23,121 nt of DNA from an uncultured Clostridia bacterium (GCA_937907055.1 CALCTW010000114.1:1-23121); one strand, 5' to 3'; counted from the stretch's first letter, positions 6,741 through 16,385 are shown. The notes: generated by a model not told the origin, from the letters alone. A program made the numbers and translations.

Positions 6741-6773
6741 TCGCTGCCGGAGAGAACGCCTCTCCGGCAGCGA
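6741..6773 (+). promoter_or_regulatory. Strong hairpin upstream of rnc
   Basis: A perfect 14-bp GC-rich stem (6741-6754 with 6760-6773) closes a 5-nt loop, 27 bp before the rnc ATG. No T-run follows, so termination is unlikely. A long duplex in the leader of the RNase III gene fits the known E. coli case, where RNase III cuts its own leader. Autoregulation here is inferred. Confidence 0.65.
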
Positions 6774-6800
6774 TATGTATCGCGAAAAGAGGATAACGGC

Positions 6801-7481
6801 ATGGTCGATTATACCGAACTCGAAAACAATCTTGGTCATCATTTTCGTGATGAACGGTTGTTGATTAATGCGCTCACGCATCCATCCTTTATGAAAGAGC
6901 GCAGCAATCAGCGACTGGAGTTTCTTGGGGATGCTGTATTGCAGCTGGCGATCAGCGATGTGCTGTATAAAACCCATACATCCGTTCAGGAGGGCGCGCT
7001 GACAAATCTGCGTCAGCACCTTGTCTGTCAGGATGCGCTTGCACAAGTGGCAAGGAAGATCGGCCTTGGCACTTTTTTACGTATGGACAAAGGCTGTGAG
7101 ATCGGCGGAGGCCGCGAAAACGACAGTGTTCTGAGTGACGCGATGGAAGCCGTATTGGCGGCTGTTTATCTTGACGCGGGATATATTCCCGCGAAGAAGA
7201 TCATTGAATCCTTATGGCCGCTTTCCGATGCGGAGGAATTCAGTGACAGCAAGAGCGCGCTGCAGGAGTATCTGCAAAAACGCGGTCAATCCCAGCCGCA
7301 TTATGAGATCCTTGATGAAAGCGGCCCGGATCATAATAAACGTTTCACTGTTGCTGTATTTGTCAATGACCTACCGCTCGGGAAGGGGATCGGTACCAGC
7401 AAGAAACGCGCAGAACAGGCAGCGGCAAGAGAAGCCCTGAAAGAGTTGAAGAAGGCAGATAACTGCGGAGGAACGAAATGA
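6801..7481 (+). CDS. rnc: Ribonuclease III
   Basis: A double-strand-specific endoribonuclease for rRNA and mRNA processing. The 226 residues contain the signature NQRLEFLGD (36-44) with E40 and D44, the second metal-binding pair D113 and E116 (SDAMEAVLAA), and a C-terminal double-stranded RNA-binding domain (about 150-220). The start at 6801 is supported by AGAGGAT 7-8 bases upstream. The frame stays open to a TTG at 6708, but that extension would run through both hairpins and is not homologous to RNase III. The stop overlaps the smc ATG by four bases, so the two genes are translationally coupled. Confidence 0.96.
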   Translation: MVDYTELENNLGHHFRDERLLINALTHPSFMKERSNQRLEFLGDAVLQLAISDVLYKTHTSVQEGALTNLRQHLVCQDALAQVARKIGLGTFLRMDKGCEIGGGRENDSVLSDAMEAVLAAVYLDAGYIPAKKIIESLWPLSDAEEFSDSKSALQEYLQKRGQSQPHYEILDESGPDHNKRFTVAVFVNDLPLGKGIGTSKKRAEQAAAREALKELKKADNCGGTK

Positions 7482-10400
7482 AGTTAAAAAAGATCGACAT
7501 TCATGGCTTCAAATCCTTCGCGGATAAAACAGAGATCATTTTTAACGAAGGCATTACAGGCATCGTCGGTCCGAACGGCAGCGGAAAGAGCAATATCGGC
7601 GACGCTGTGCGTTGGGTTCTCGGCGAACAAAGCGCGCGTGTTCTGCGCGGTTCAAAGATGGAGGACATCATCTTCGGCGGAACAGAGAAGCGCAAAGCTG
7701 CCACATATTGCGAAGTTACACTCACGTTTGACAACGAAGATCTGAAGCTTAAGAGCACATTTACGGAAGTCTCCGTTACCAGACGCGTATATCGGAACGG
7801 CGACAGTGAATATTACCTGAATGGCACCGCCTGCCGACTGAGAGACATTCTTGAGCTATTCCGTGATACAGGTATCGGCCGTGAAGGTTACTCCCTGATC
7901 GGTCAGGGACGAATCGACGAGATCCTATCTGTTAAGAGTGAAGACAGACGTCAGATCTTCGAAGAAGCCGCCGGTGTAATGACATTCCGTGTTCGCAAGG
8001 AAGAAGCCGAAAGAAAACTGAACCGCACCGAGGAAAACCTCAGCCGTGTGTCTGATATCTTAGAAGAACTGGGAAATCGTATCGAGCCCCTCTCCAAACA
8101 GGCTGAAACCGCTAAAGAATATCTCAGTCTGTTTGCTGAACTTAAAAGCCTCGAGATCAACATCTACCTTGTTCGCCATGATAAGTTAGAAGAGAAGATC
8201 ACAAGTCTAAAGACTTCTGTTGAGACACTGAATGATATTTTGATCCAGCACGAAGCACTGCTTAATCAGACGACTGAGAATCGTCAGAAGCTGGAAGAAG
8301 CGCTGCAGACCTTGGAAGAAGAGCTGGCACTTTGTCGCAGTGATTATATGGGCGAAACAGAAGCCTATCATAACGCGCAGAGCGAGCTTGAACTCGAAAA
8401 GCAAAAGTTGCATACCGAGATCGAGCGTTTTGACCGCACAAAACAGGAGATCGAGATTGCCGAAGAAAGAAAGAATGAGATCTATTCACTCTTTTCCAAA
8501 GGCAGCACAGCAGAATCAGAAAGCAAAGACGCGCTTGAAAAAGCAGAACAGGAACTGCGTCAGGCTCAGGAAAAGCTGAATGCTTCCGTGGAGGAAGCCG
8601 ATCGTCTTGAAGTCACGCTTGACGAACACAAGAGCGCGATCCTGAATGCTGTAAACCTCCTGAGCGATTTTAAAAATCGTCAGGCCCGCCAGCAGACGAT
8701 GCGCGACCAGATGAAAAAACGTCTGGATGAGATCGAGCAGAGCCAGTCTGAACTGAACAGCAAACAGACAGAATTAGAAATCTCTTTGGAGAACGCGATC
8801 CGTCAAAGCGAGGAAGTCAACAAAAGAACCGAGCAATTCCGGCAGGATGCCGCGAGCGCGGAGGGAAAGCTTCGTCTGGCGATTGAGGATGGCAATAAGG
8901 CGCAGGAGACGATCCATCAACTGAATCTGAAGCTTCAGGCCGACAGAAGCCGTCTCAAGCTCATGGAAGAGATGAGCCGGGAAATGGAAGGTTACAGTCA
9001 AAGTGTTAGAAAAGCTTTGGCTTATGCTGAAAATGATCCTTCTGTCTACGGTGTTGTTGCAAGGCTGATCAAGGTGCCGCGCGAGCTGGAAACGGCGATC
9101 GACATGGCGCTGGGTGCACAGCTTCAGAACATCGTTACAAGAGACGAAGAAGCCGCCAAGCGAATGATCGATCATCTGCGCATCAATAAACTCGGCCGCG
9201 CTACTTTCCTGCCGATGAGCACAGTGCGATCCCGCACGTTATCAAATGAAGAGCGTAAGCTGCTCACTATGCCGGGCTGTATCGGCGTTGCCAGCGATCT
9301 CATCAATTATGATGATAAGTTCCGCGGGATCATCGAAAACCTGCTCGGCAGAACGGTGATCGCAAAAGACCTGAATTCCGGTATTCCCATTATGCGTGCC
9401 GGAAGACATGCTTTCCGCCTTGTTACATTGGAAGGCGATGTCATGTCAAGCGGAGGTTCCATGACAGGCGGTACAACACAGAGCCGCGCTGTAAGCCTCC
9501 TTGGACGTGAACGCGAAAGGGAAGAACTGCAGCATACTGTTGAGAATAATTCCACTCGTCTTGAACAGCTTCGCAAGCAACTGGAACAGTTTCAGGATAA
9601 AGTGGAAAAACTGCAGCACGAATCCGCTCTGGCGAGAGAACAGGTACATCAGGAAGAAATCGCTGTTGCTCGTGAGCAGGAACGCGTATACAATGCCCGT
9701 GCTGAACTGGAAGCGCATAACGAGCGTATCCGTCAGACGAAACTTGCGATCGAGCAATTGACAGACAGTATCGAGGAGATCGATCATGATCTTCGCGAAG
9801 CTGAGGCGGAGACCGGTAAGGTGGCTATCGACCGTGAGGCGATGGATATGAAAACGACATCGCTGCAGGCTGCTTTAAAAGATGCCAGAGAAAAGGTCGA
9901 AAACAGGCGTACGCTCCTTTCTGACGCTCAGCAGAATTATACAGAGATCCGCCATGCCTTGGATGTGCTGCAGCGTGATAAAGAGCGTCAGGACAAAGAA
10001 CTTTCACAGATCGACAGTCAGATCGCCGCTTTGAAGACGCAGTTGGAGAGCAAGGAAACGCAGATCAAAGTTCTTGAAGAAGATATTCTGGAACGAGAAA
10101 GCGATCTCCATTCTCGTGAGTCGATTGTTAATGATAAACGGGAGAAAGTCGACTTGCTCGACAAACAGCGTCTGTCGATGACTCAGGAACAGCGTGAGAG
10201 CGTTGAAAAATCAGAAAATATTCATAAGCAATACGATGAAGATCAGCTGCACCTTCACAAGACTGAATTGAACCTCAGCAAAGCCGAAAGCGAACTGAAA
10301 GTCATGAGTGATCATATCTTCAATGAATATGAACTCACTTATGCTGACTGCGCGGAATTCCGTATTGAAAACTTCGCGCTCACAGAAAGCGAACGAAACG

Positions 10401-11032
10401 CTTCTTCCATTCGCAGCCGTATCCGCGAATTGGGCCCGATCAATGTCTCCGCGATTGAAGACTATGCCAACACAAAGGATCGTTTTGATCAGATGACTGC
10501 GCAGAAGGACGACCTGCTGAAGGCTAAGGACGATCTGCAGAATCTGATCACACGCCTGCTTGGGCAGATGGAACGTCAGTTTGTCGAAGAATTTGACAAG
10601 CTCAAGGTCTTCTTCAGTGAAACATTCACCCGTCTGTTTGGCGGCGGTACCGCAGAGTTGAGACTGACCGATCCGCAGGACGCGCTGAACTGCGGTATCG
10701 AGATCATTGCGCAGCCGCCGGGAAAGAAGCTCCAGCTGCTGTCTCTGCTCTCCGGCGGTGAACGCGCCCTGACCGCGATCGCGATCCTCTTCGCAATGCT
10801 GAAGTTAAAGCCGACTCCGTTCTGTATCCTTGATGAGATCGAAGCTGCTCTCGATGAAGCCAATATCGGTTATTATGCCGATTACATGGCGGAATTCTCA
10901 AAGGGAACACAGTTTGTCGTTGTTACCCATCGTAAGGGTACCATGGAACGCTGCGATTCACTCTTCGGCGTTGCTATGCAGGAGAAAGGCATCAGCCGCA
11001 TGGTGAGCGTTGACTTGAAGGACTACGAATGA
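7478..11032 (+). CDS. smc: Chromosome partition protein SMC
   Basis: An ATPase that compacts and helps segregate the chromosome, acting as a dimer with ScpA and ScpB. The 1184 residues are standard. Walker A is GPNGSGKSN at about 32-40. Two long coiled coils (about 170-500 and 680-1020) flank a hinge (about 520-660) containing GGSMTGG. The ABC signature is LSGGE at 1091-1095, and Walker B is ILDEIEAALD at 1117-1126. The start overlaps the rnc stop as ATGA, with GGAGG upstream. No interruption is seen along the gene. The rnc-smc-ftsY order is widely kept in Firmicutes. Confidence 0.98.
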   Translation: MKLKKIDIHGFKSFADKTEIIFNEGITGIVGPNGSGKSNIGDAVRWVLGEQSARVLRGSKMEDIIFGGTEKRKAATYCEVTLTFDNEDLKLKSTFTEVSVTRRVYRNGDSEYYLNGTACRLRDILELFRDTGIGREGYSLIGQGRIDEILSVKSEDRRQIFEEAAGVMTFRVRKEEAERKLNRTEENLSRVSDILEELGNRIEPLSKQAETAKEYLSLFAELKSLEINIYLVRHDKLEEKITSLKTSVETLNDILIQHEALLNQTTENRQKLEEALQTLEEELALCRSDYMGETEAYHNAQSELELEKQKLHTEIERFDRTKQEIEIAEERKNEIYSLFSKGSTAESESKDALEKAEQELRQAQEKLNASVEEADRLEVTLDEHKSAILNAVNLLSDFKNRQARQQTMRDQMKKRLDEIEQSQSELNSKQTELEISLENAIRQSEEVNKRTEQFRQDAASAEGKLRLAIEDGNKAQETIHQLNLKLQADRSRLKLMEEMSREMEGYSQSVRKALAYAENDPSVYGVVARLIKVPRELETAIDMALGAQLQNIVTRDEEAAKRMIDHLRINKLGRATFLPMSTVRSRTLSNEERKLLTMPGCIGVASDLINYDDKFRGIIENLLGRTVIAKDLNSGIPIMRAGRHAFRLVTLEGDVMSSGGSMTGGTTQSRAVSLLGREREREELQHTVENNSTRLEQLRKQLEQFQDKVEKLQHESALAREQVHQEEIAVAREQERVYNARAELEAHNERIRQTKLAIEQLTDSIEEIDHDLREAEAETGKVAIDREAMDMKTTSLQAALKDAREKVENRRTLLSDAQQNYTEIRHALDVLQRDKERQDKELSQIDSQIAALKTQLESKETQIKVLEEDILERESDLHSRESIVNDKREKVDLLDKQRLSMTQEQRESVEKSENIHKQYDEDQLHLHKTELNLSKAESELKVMSDHIFNEYELTYADCAEFRIENFALTESERNASSIRSRIRELGPINVSAIEDYANTKDRFDQMTAQKDDLLKAKDDLQNLITRLLGQMERQFVEEFDKLKVFFSETFTRLFGGGTAELRLTDPQDALNCGIEIIAQPPGKKLQLLSLLSGGERALTAIAILFAMLKLKPTPFCILDEIEAALDEANIGYYADYMAEFSKGTQFVVVTHRKGTMERCDSLFGVAMQEKGISRMVSVDLKDYE

Positions 11033-11069
11033 TAGAATACAGTATGTTTAATGAAAGTGAGGCGAGTTT

Positions 11070-11963
11070 ATGGGTTTCTTCTCAAAATTAAAAGAAAAAC
11101 TGACCAAAACCCGCGGAAATCTGAACGACAAGGTGGACGATCTTGTCGTCAATACGCGAAAGATCGATGATGATTTCTATGACGAGTTGACCGATATCCT
11201 TATTCTTTCCGATATCGGTATGTCTGTCACAGAAGATATTATCGAAAAACTTAAGAAGAGTGTCAAATCCGAACGCGTCAAGAACGCGGAACAGGCCAAA
11301 GAGATGCTGAAGGAACTGCTGATCGATGAGATGACGATCGAAAAGAAAGAACCGAAGTATCCTTCCGTGATCATGGTTGTCGGTGTCAACGGCGTCGGCA
11401 AGACTACCACTATCGGTAAGCTGGCGCTCCGCTTCAAAGAGCAGGGCAAGTCCGTAATGCTGGCCGCGGCTGATACATTCCGTGCTGCCGCTGATGAGCA
11501 GTTGACTGTCTGGAGCGAACGCGCGGCAGTGCCGCTGATCCATGGTGAAGGGACAGATCCCGCTGCCGTCGTTTATGATGGTGTTCAGGCGGCAAAAGCA
11601 CGCGGAACAGATATCCTCATTGTGGATACTGCCGGTCGTTTGCATAACAAAAAGAATCTGATGGATGAGCTGGCGAAGATGCGCCGCATTATCGACCGCG
11701 AGTATCCGCAGGCCGAAATGCGCTGTCTGCTGGTACTGGATGCCACGACCGGTCAGAATGGTTTGCAGCAGGCAAAAGCCTTCAAAGAGTCCACAGATAT
11801 TAACGGTATCATCCTCACAAAGCTGGATGGAACAGCAAAGGGCGGTATTGCGGTCGCGATTCGCCGTGAACTGAACCTGCCTGTTGAGTTCATCGGTGTT
11901 GGCGAAGGCATTGACGATCTGCAGCCCTTCGATCCGAAGGAGTTCATCGAAGCGCTGTTCTGA
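11070..11963 (+). CDS. ftsY: Signal recognition particle receptor FtsY
   Basis: The SRP receptor GTPase, which docks ribosome-SRP complexes at the membrane for co-translational insertion. The 297 residues comprise a short N-terminal helical segment and the NG domain. G1 is GVNGVGKTT (105-113), G3 DTAGR (186-190) and G4 TKLD (250-253). The long acidic A domain of E. coli FtsY is absent, as in other Gram-positives. A GTGAGGCG site precedes the ATG. It is the last gene of the plus-strand operon, followed 47 bp later by the shared terminator. Confidence 0.97.
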   Translation: MGFFSKLKEKLTKTRGNLNDKVDDLVVNTRKIDDDFYDELTDILILSDIGMSVTEDIIEKLKKSVKSERVKNAEQAKEMLKELLIDEMTIEKKEPKYPSVIMVVGVNGVGKTTTIGKLALRFKEQGKSVMLAAADTFRAAADEQLTVWSERAAVPLIHGEGTDPAAVVYDGVQAAKARGTDILIVDTAGRLHNKKNLMDELAKMRRIIDREYPQAEMRCLLVLDATTGQNGLQQAKAFKESTDINGIILTKLDGTAKGGIAVAIRRELNLPVEFIGVGEGIDDLQPFDPKEFIEALF

Positions 11964-12009
11964 TCATATCCCCTAAACAACTTATCCATATGTGATCATG
12001 AAGGACAAC

Positions 12010-12052
12010 AAAAGAGGATTTGAGACTCCGAAAAGTCTTAAATCCTCTTTTT
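12010..12052. terminator. Two-way terminator between ftsY and the hydrogenase operon
   Basis: A 17-bp stem (12011-12027 with 12034-12050, one G-U pair) closes a 6-nt loop. T-rich tails follow on both strands: five T after it on plus, and four T on minus from 12013-12010. It serves the convergent ends of ftsY and the minus-strand operon. Confidence 0.92.
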
Positions 12053-12112
12053 CGTATACAGACCGCTTGCATTTCGCATGCTTATCGGTTGCGATATTGA
12101 AATCTGCAATGC

Positions 12113-13534
12113 TTATTTCAAGATCGAGATTGCGTCGCAGATCCGTTTTTCAAGTGCTTCCTTACCGTACTTATCAACTTCAGCCTTATTCTTTTCACCG
12201 TGGGTAAGGCATCCGGCACCACCGATACAACCGCCGATACAGGCCATGCCCTCGATGAAGTTCGCCTGCAGTTTTCCGGCTTTCTTCTGAAGAAGCGCGA
12301 TCCTGCACTGTTCAATTCCGTCACAGACAGCGGGTTTCACAACAAACTCAATATTCTGCTCTTTGATCGCTTCGGCAACAGCATCCGACAGACCGCCGCT
12401 TCTCGCAAAGATGCGGCCAAAGTAGGAGGCATTATCTAACGCGGTTTCCTCAAGTTGAGCAATATCGATCTCCCGGCTGTCGATCAGAGCCTGCAGTTCT
12501 TCAAATGTCAATACAGCATCCACATAAGGCTTCACTGTCTCTTTCTGCATTTCCATTTTCTTCGCGATACAGGGACCGATAAACACTGTTTTGCAGTTTG
12601 CATCATGTTCCTTGATGTACTTTGCGATCACAGCCATGGGGGAAAGGTTGTGAGAAACAAAATGCTTCAGATCGGGGAATGTTTTCTCGATATAGCTTAC
12701 AAAAGCCGGGCAGCAGGAGCTTGTCAGGAATCCTTTTTCAGCCAGTTCCCTGGCTTCTTCATTGGAGACCATATCAGCACCCAAGGCAGCTTCGATCACT
12801 GTATGGAAGCCAAGCTGTTTGATTCCGGAAACGACCTGACCAAGCTTTGCGTAAGTAAACTGACTGGAAATAGACGGCGCTACGATCGCATAGACCTTTT
12901 GACTGGGGTTCGAAGTCTGGTCCTTCAGCATGTCGATCACATTCAGGATATAGGATTTCTCGCTGATCGCGCCGAATGGACACGTATATACGCACGCGCC
13001 GCAGGAGATGCAGGTATTATTGTCAATACATGCTTCCTTTTCATCGCCCATTGAGATCGCCTTTACCTTACAGGCCGTTTCACACGGACGCTTGTAATTA
13101 TGGATTGCGCTGTAAGGGCATACCCTTGAGCAGGCGCCACACTCTTTGCATTTTGCCTTATCGATATGCGCAACGTGATTATCATCGAATGTGATCGCGC
13201 CGAAACGGCACGCATCCTCACAGCGGTGAGCGAGACAGCCGCGGCATGCATTTGTGACCTCATATCCGCCCATCGGACATTCGTCGCAGGCAATATCGAT
13301 TACTTCGATCACGTTCGGATTCTGCTTATCGCCGCCCATCGCAAGCTTGACCCGCTCAGCGATGATCGCGCGTTCCTTGTAAACACAGCAACGCATCGAG
13401 GGTTTTTTCCCCGGAACGATAAGCTTTGGAATGTCAAGGAGATTATCCTGCAGAGTATCTGCCCATGCCTGTTTTGACACTTCACGCAGCACTTTATATT
13501 TCAAATGCTGTACTTTGGTATCGAACTTGTGCAT
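12113..13534 (-). CDS. [FeFe]-hydrogenase, ferredoxin-type, group B-like
   Basis: A 473-residue cytoplasmic enzyme predicted to interconvert protons and H2, probably with ferredoxin. The H-cluster motifs are TSSCCPAF (271-278), IGPCIAKK (319-326) and EGMACIGGCIGG (428-439), giving ligands C275, C322, C432 and C436; C274 occupies the proton-relay position. N-terminal ferredoxin clusters are seen at C97-C109, C129-C139 and C175-C185, plus extra cysteines at 49, 50, 83, 86, 151, 155 and 169. L2 has GPC where the classic motif is MPC. No NAD-binding partner subunit is encoded nearby, so it is unlikely to be the bifurcating type. An AAGGAGG site precedes the ATG. It is the last gene of the operon, 9 bp after the phosphatase gene. 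The subgroup assignment is tentative. Confidence 0.9.
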   Translation of the reverse strand: MHKFDTKVQHLKYKVLREVSKQAWADTLQDNLLDIPKLIVPGKKPSMRCCVYKERAIIAERVKLAMGGDKQNPNVIEVIDIACDECPMGGYEVTNACRGCLAHRCEDACRFGAITFDDNHVAHIDKAKCKECGACSRVCPYSAIHNYKRPCETACKVKAISMGDEKEACIDNNTCISCGACVYTCPFGAISEKSYILNVIDMLKDQTSNPSQKVYAIVAPSISSQFTYAKLGQVVSGIKQLGFHTVIEAALGADMVSNEEARELAEKGFLTSSCCPAFVSYIEKTFPDLKHFVSHNLSPMAVIAKYIKEHDANCKTVFIGPCIAKKMEMQKETVKPYVDAVLTFEELQALIDSREIDIAQLEETALDNASYFGRIFARSGGLSDAVAEAIKEQNIEFVVKPAVCDGIEQCRIALLQKKAGKLQANFIEGMACIGGCIGGAGCLTHGEKNKAEVDKYGKEALEKRICDAISILK

Positions 13535-13543
13535 ATTTCCTCC

Positions 13544-14716
13544 TTAGAAGTAACTGACCTTGATTCTCTTTCCCATCTTGCGCAGACAGTTTGACAGTTC
13601 TTCAACCAGGGTCATCTTAATGTTGAAAGTGATCGGCAGATCAGGATTCTGATGAGCCGGATTGATCGCGCGGCCTACATAGAAGTTAATATCCGTCGCT
13701 TCGTCGAAAAGCATCCGGCAGATCATCGAAGCGCCATCCTGACCAAACTCCCATTTCTCATGCAGTTTGTTTTCCGTGATAAAATCCTTCGCATACTCAA
13801 CGACCCGGTTAACGGTAATAACACCTTCTGTAACAAGATCAACGCCTTCAATACGGGCAATGGGCGGGACATCGGAACGAACGAACCTCAAATCCGCCTC
13901 CACACGCTTATTTAAGTACCTCGCTGCCACAGAGGCCGTTGTACCGCCGCAGACGATATGTTTGCCTTCCTTCGAGAAGAAAAGGGACATCATGCGATTA
14001 TTATCATCACGCTCCCTTGGCGGACCAAACAGAAGGTTCATCGGTACGCGCTTACGCATCTTGATCACGCATGCTGTCGCGTCATCACCCGGATTATGAC
14101 CGTACAGGTTATCAACTTCCGAGATCAGCATGGAGGACAGCACTTTTGCGGAATAACCGCCCGCATTCGCGGATTCCATGAAGGAAATGATCTCTTCACG
14201 GCGCCAACCGAAATTATAGGCGATGCCGATTCCGGCATGAGGACAGCCATCGCTCATCGCAATAAATGTATCATCTTCCTGCAATCTGATTAAGGAATGA
14301 TAGATCTTTTTGCCGCCGATGTTCAGTTCGGTTTTGGGATACTCATAGTTACGCCCATTCCTCAGCATGATCGTCAGTGGGTTGTCATACTGGATCAGTT
14401 CCATCTCACGGTTCTTTACAAGATTGAGAATCGTGAAGGTAGAATAGGCAACACCGCGAACGGAACAGATCGGCAGAGTCTGCGCGATCGTCTCCACACA
14501 ATCTGTGATAGACAAGCCTTCCGCCATCATTGTAGAAATGATCTTACTGGTCAAGGTGGACAGTATACTGGCTTTTACACCGCTTCCCAGGCCATCCGCA
14601 AGTACAACGATCGTTGAATCATCATCCGGCTGAACAACGTCAACATGATCTCCGCAAAGTTGTTCCCCGGCATGATTGATGCTCTTATAGCCGATCTCGG
14701 CACAGATATCATTCAT
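13544..14716 (-). CDS. SpoIIE/PP2C-type phosphatase of the hydrogenase-sensor operon
   Basis: Predicted metal-dependent Ser/Thr protein phosphatase of 390 residues. The PP2C domain spans about 1-220 with metal-binding motifs VLADGLGSG (D41), AMSDGC (D156) and GDDATACVI (D211, D212). Residues about 225-390 form a further domain with KHIVCGGTTASVAARYLNK, which I do not recognise. No membrane segment is seen. The gene overlaps the 3' end of the sensory hydrogenase gene by 8 bp, so the two are translationally coupled. PP2C genes beside PAS-containing hydrogenases are a known feature of group C3 [FeFe]-hydrogenases. The target phosphoprotein is unknown. Confidence 0.88.
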   Translation of the reverse strand: MNDICAEIGYKSINHAGEQLCGDHVDVVQPDDDSTIVVLADGLGSGVKASILSTLTSKIISTMMAEGLSITDCVETIAQTLPICSVRGVAYSTFTILNLVKNREMELIQYDNPLTIMLRNGRNYEYPKTELNIGGKKIYHSLIRLQEDDTFIAMSDGCPHAGIGIAYNFGWRREEIISFMESANAGGYSAKVLSSMLISEVDNLYGHNPGDDATACVIKMRKRVPMNLLFGPPRERDDNNRMMSLFFSKEGKHIVCGGTTASVAARYLNKRVEADLRFVRSDVPPIARIEGVDLVTEGVITVNRVVEYAKDFITENKLHEKWEFGQDGASMICRMLFDEATDINFYVGRAINPAHQNPDLPITFNIKMTLVEELSNCLRKMGKRIKVSYF

Positions 14717-16385
14717 TGGAGATGCTCTCCTTCAGCTTTGTCAGTGTGATCTTGGTCTCAGCGGCGGTTTCACCAAGCAGAGAAGCGATCTCCTGCACGA
14801 TACGCATCTGCTTATCCACTACACGGTCTGCTGTCTCGATCGTCTGCGCGCGCTGCTTTTCGCGCTTTTCATGTTCAGTTTCTTCTTCCGTCACATCGCG
14901 CATAAGGCAGAGAAGCATATGATACGTGCTGTCGTACACATAGCTTTCTTCGACGTACTTATCATACTCAGCCAGATAAGTACGGCGATTCTTGATGCCG
15001 CGTTTTGTTTCCAATACTTCTACAAAGGGCTTTGGATCGAGAATACGAACGACCTGATCCCCAAGAACATCGGAAGCATAGCGGATGTTCAGAATCTTCT
15101 GCGCCGCTGGATTGATCTGCTGAACTTCAAGCGCGTCATTGACAACGATGATCGCGTTGGGGGAGTTGGAAACGATGCAATCAGAGAAGCTCTCTGCCTT
15201 ATCCTTCAGGTAGGGCAGACACATGGAGATTTCCGCTTTGCCCTGATAGATCGCGATCGCCTTTTCACGGCAGGTATTGTATCCGCAGGAACCGCAATTC
15301 AGTTCATCTACAGGTCCGATCTTACCCATTTGCTTCAGGATCGCCTTGATCTCCTTATCGGTCGGCATCTTACTGTTACGATCGATCGGCTCAAAACGTT
15401 TCCTGAGATCCATAGAATCAGGCTGGGAAACTTCAAAGTCTTCGTTACCGGCATAAGTAGCTACAGATCGATAGGCAGTAACAGGAGAATTCTTGTACTT
15501 CTCCATTACAGGACCGCCGATACAACTGCCCGTACAGGCTGACATCTCAATAAAGCACTTATGAATGTTGCCCTGTTCGATCTCCTTAAGCGCCGCGATA
15601 CAGTTTTCAACACCATCAACTGCCATATACGTGTAGCCGGGCGCGTTCTGCGACATCGTCTTAAGAACACCGCCGGTCGTGGGGAAGAAGCGCGCACGGC
15701 TCTTTTCTTCAGAATCCATGTCCGGTTCCAGGGTTACATTCTCGGCTTTCAGCCAGTTCGTCAGTTCTTCGTAAGTCAACACAGCATCAACGAGACCGCT
15801 GTACTGCTTTGCTTCATCCTTCTTTGATACACAGGGGCCGATGAAAACGACCTTTGCTTCAGGATGAGCCTTTTTGATCTGCGCGCAATGTGCCTGCATG
15901 GGGGAAAGCACATCCGCCAGACAAGGAACAAGTCCGGGGAAATATTTCTGTACCAGAAGGTTAACAGAATGACAGCAGGTGGAGATCACGATGTCTTCCA
16001 ATCCTTTGGAAAGCATCTTCTCATATTCAGTCTTTACGATCGTAGCGCCGACCGCTGTTTCCTGCACATCCGTGAAGCCAAGTTTTTTCAGAGCCTTCGT
16101 CATCCCATTTATGCCAATACCGCTGTAGTTGGCAATAAAGGAAGGCGCAAGACTTACATAGACCGGAATACCCGACTGAATAAACACTCTTACCTTTTCA
16201 GTCTCGTCAACGATCTGCTTCGCGTTTTGCGGACAGACTACGAAGCATTGACCGCACAGAATACATTCGTCTCCGATAATATGAGCCTGATTCGCGGAAA
16301 AACGAATCGATTTTACCGGACAATGACGAATGCATTTATAACAATTCTTGCAATTGGACTTTTTAAGCGTCATGCATTCCGACAT
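14709..16385 (-). CDS. hydS: Sensory [FeFe]-hydrogenase with PAS domain (HydS-like)
   Basis: A 558-residue cytoplasmic protein thought to sense H2 or redox state. In order it has two [4Fe-4S] ferredoxin motifs (C12-C22 and C41-C51), an H-cluster domain, a further Fe-S motif NCGSCGYNTC (C364, C367, C372, with C389), a PAS domain (about 395-500) and a coiled-coil tail (about 500-555). H-cluster motifs are STCCHSV (135-141), IGPCVSKK (182-189) and EMSACTGSCIGG (280-291), with ligands C138, C185, C284 and C288. L1 lacks the usual Pro and Trp after the cysteines. There is no kinase or cyclase output domain, so the signal probably goes to the overlapping phosphatase. The ATG at 16385 is preferred over a TTG at 16391 because AAGGGGG lies 7 bases before it. 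Confidence 0.9.
   Translation of the reverse strand: MSECMTLKKSNCKNCYKCIRHCPVKSIRFSANQAHIIGDECILCGQCFVVCPQNAKQIVDETEKVRVFIQSGIPVYVSLAPSFIANYSGIGINGMTKALKKLGFTDVQETAVGATIVKTEYEKMLSKGLEDIVISTCCHSVNLLVQKYFPGLVPCLADVLSPMQAHCAQIKKAHPEAKVVFIGPCVSKKDEAKQYSGLVDAVLTYEELTNWLKAENVTLEPDMDSEEKSRARFFPTTGGVLKTMSQNAPGYTYMAVDGVENCIAALKEIEQGNIHKCFIEMSACTGSCIGGPVMEKYKNSPVTAYRSVATYAGNEDFEVSQPDSMDLRKRFEPIDRNSKMPTDKEIKAILKQMGKIGPVDELNCGSCGYNTCREKAIAIYQGKAEISMCLPYLKDKAESFSDCIVSNSPNAIIVVNDALEVQQINPAAQKILNIRYASDVLGDQVVRILDPKPFVEVLETKRGIKNRRTYLAEYDKYVEESYVYDSTYHMLLCLMRDVTEEETEHEKREKQRAQTIETADRVVDKQMRIVQEIASLLGETAAETKITLTKLKESISNE

Noticed and set aside
12113..13534. Electron-bifurcating hydrogenase
   Set aside because: The HydB and HydC-type NADH-binding subunits are not encoded nearby, and the [2Fe-2S] proteins here are only half-NuoE length.
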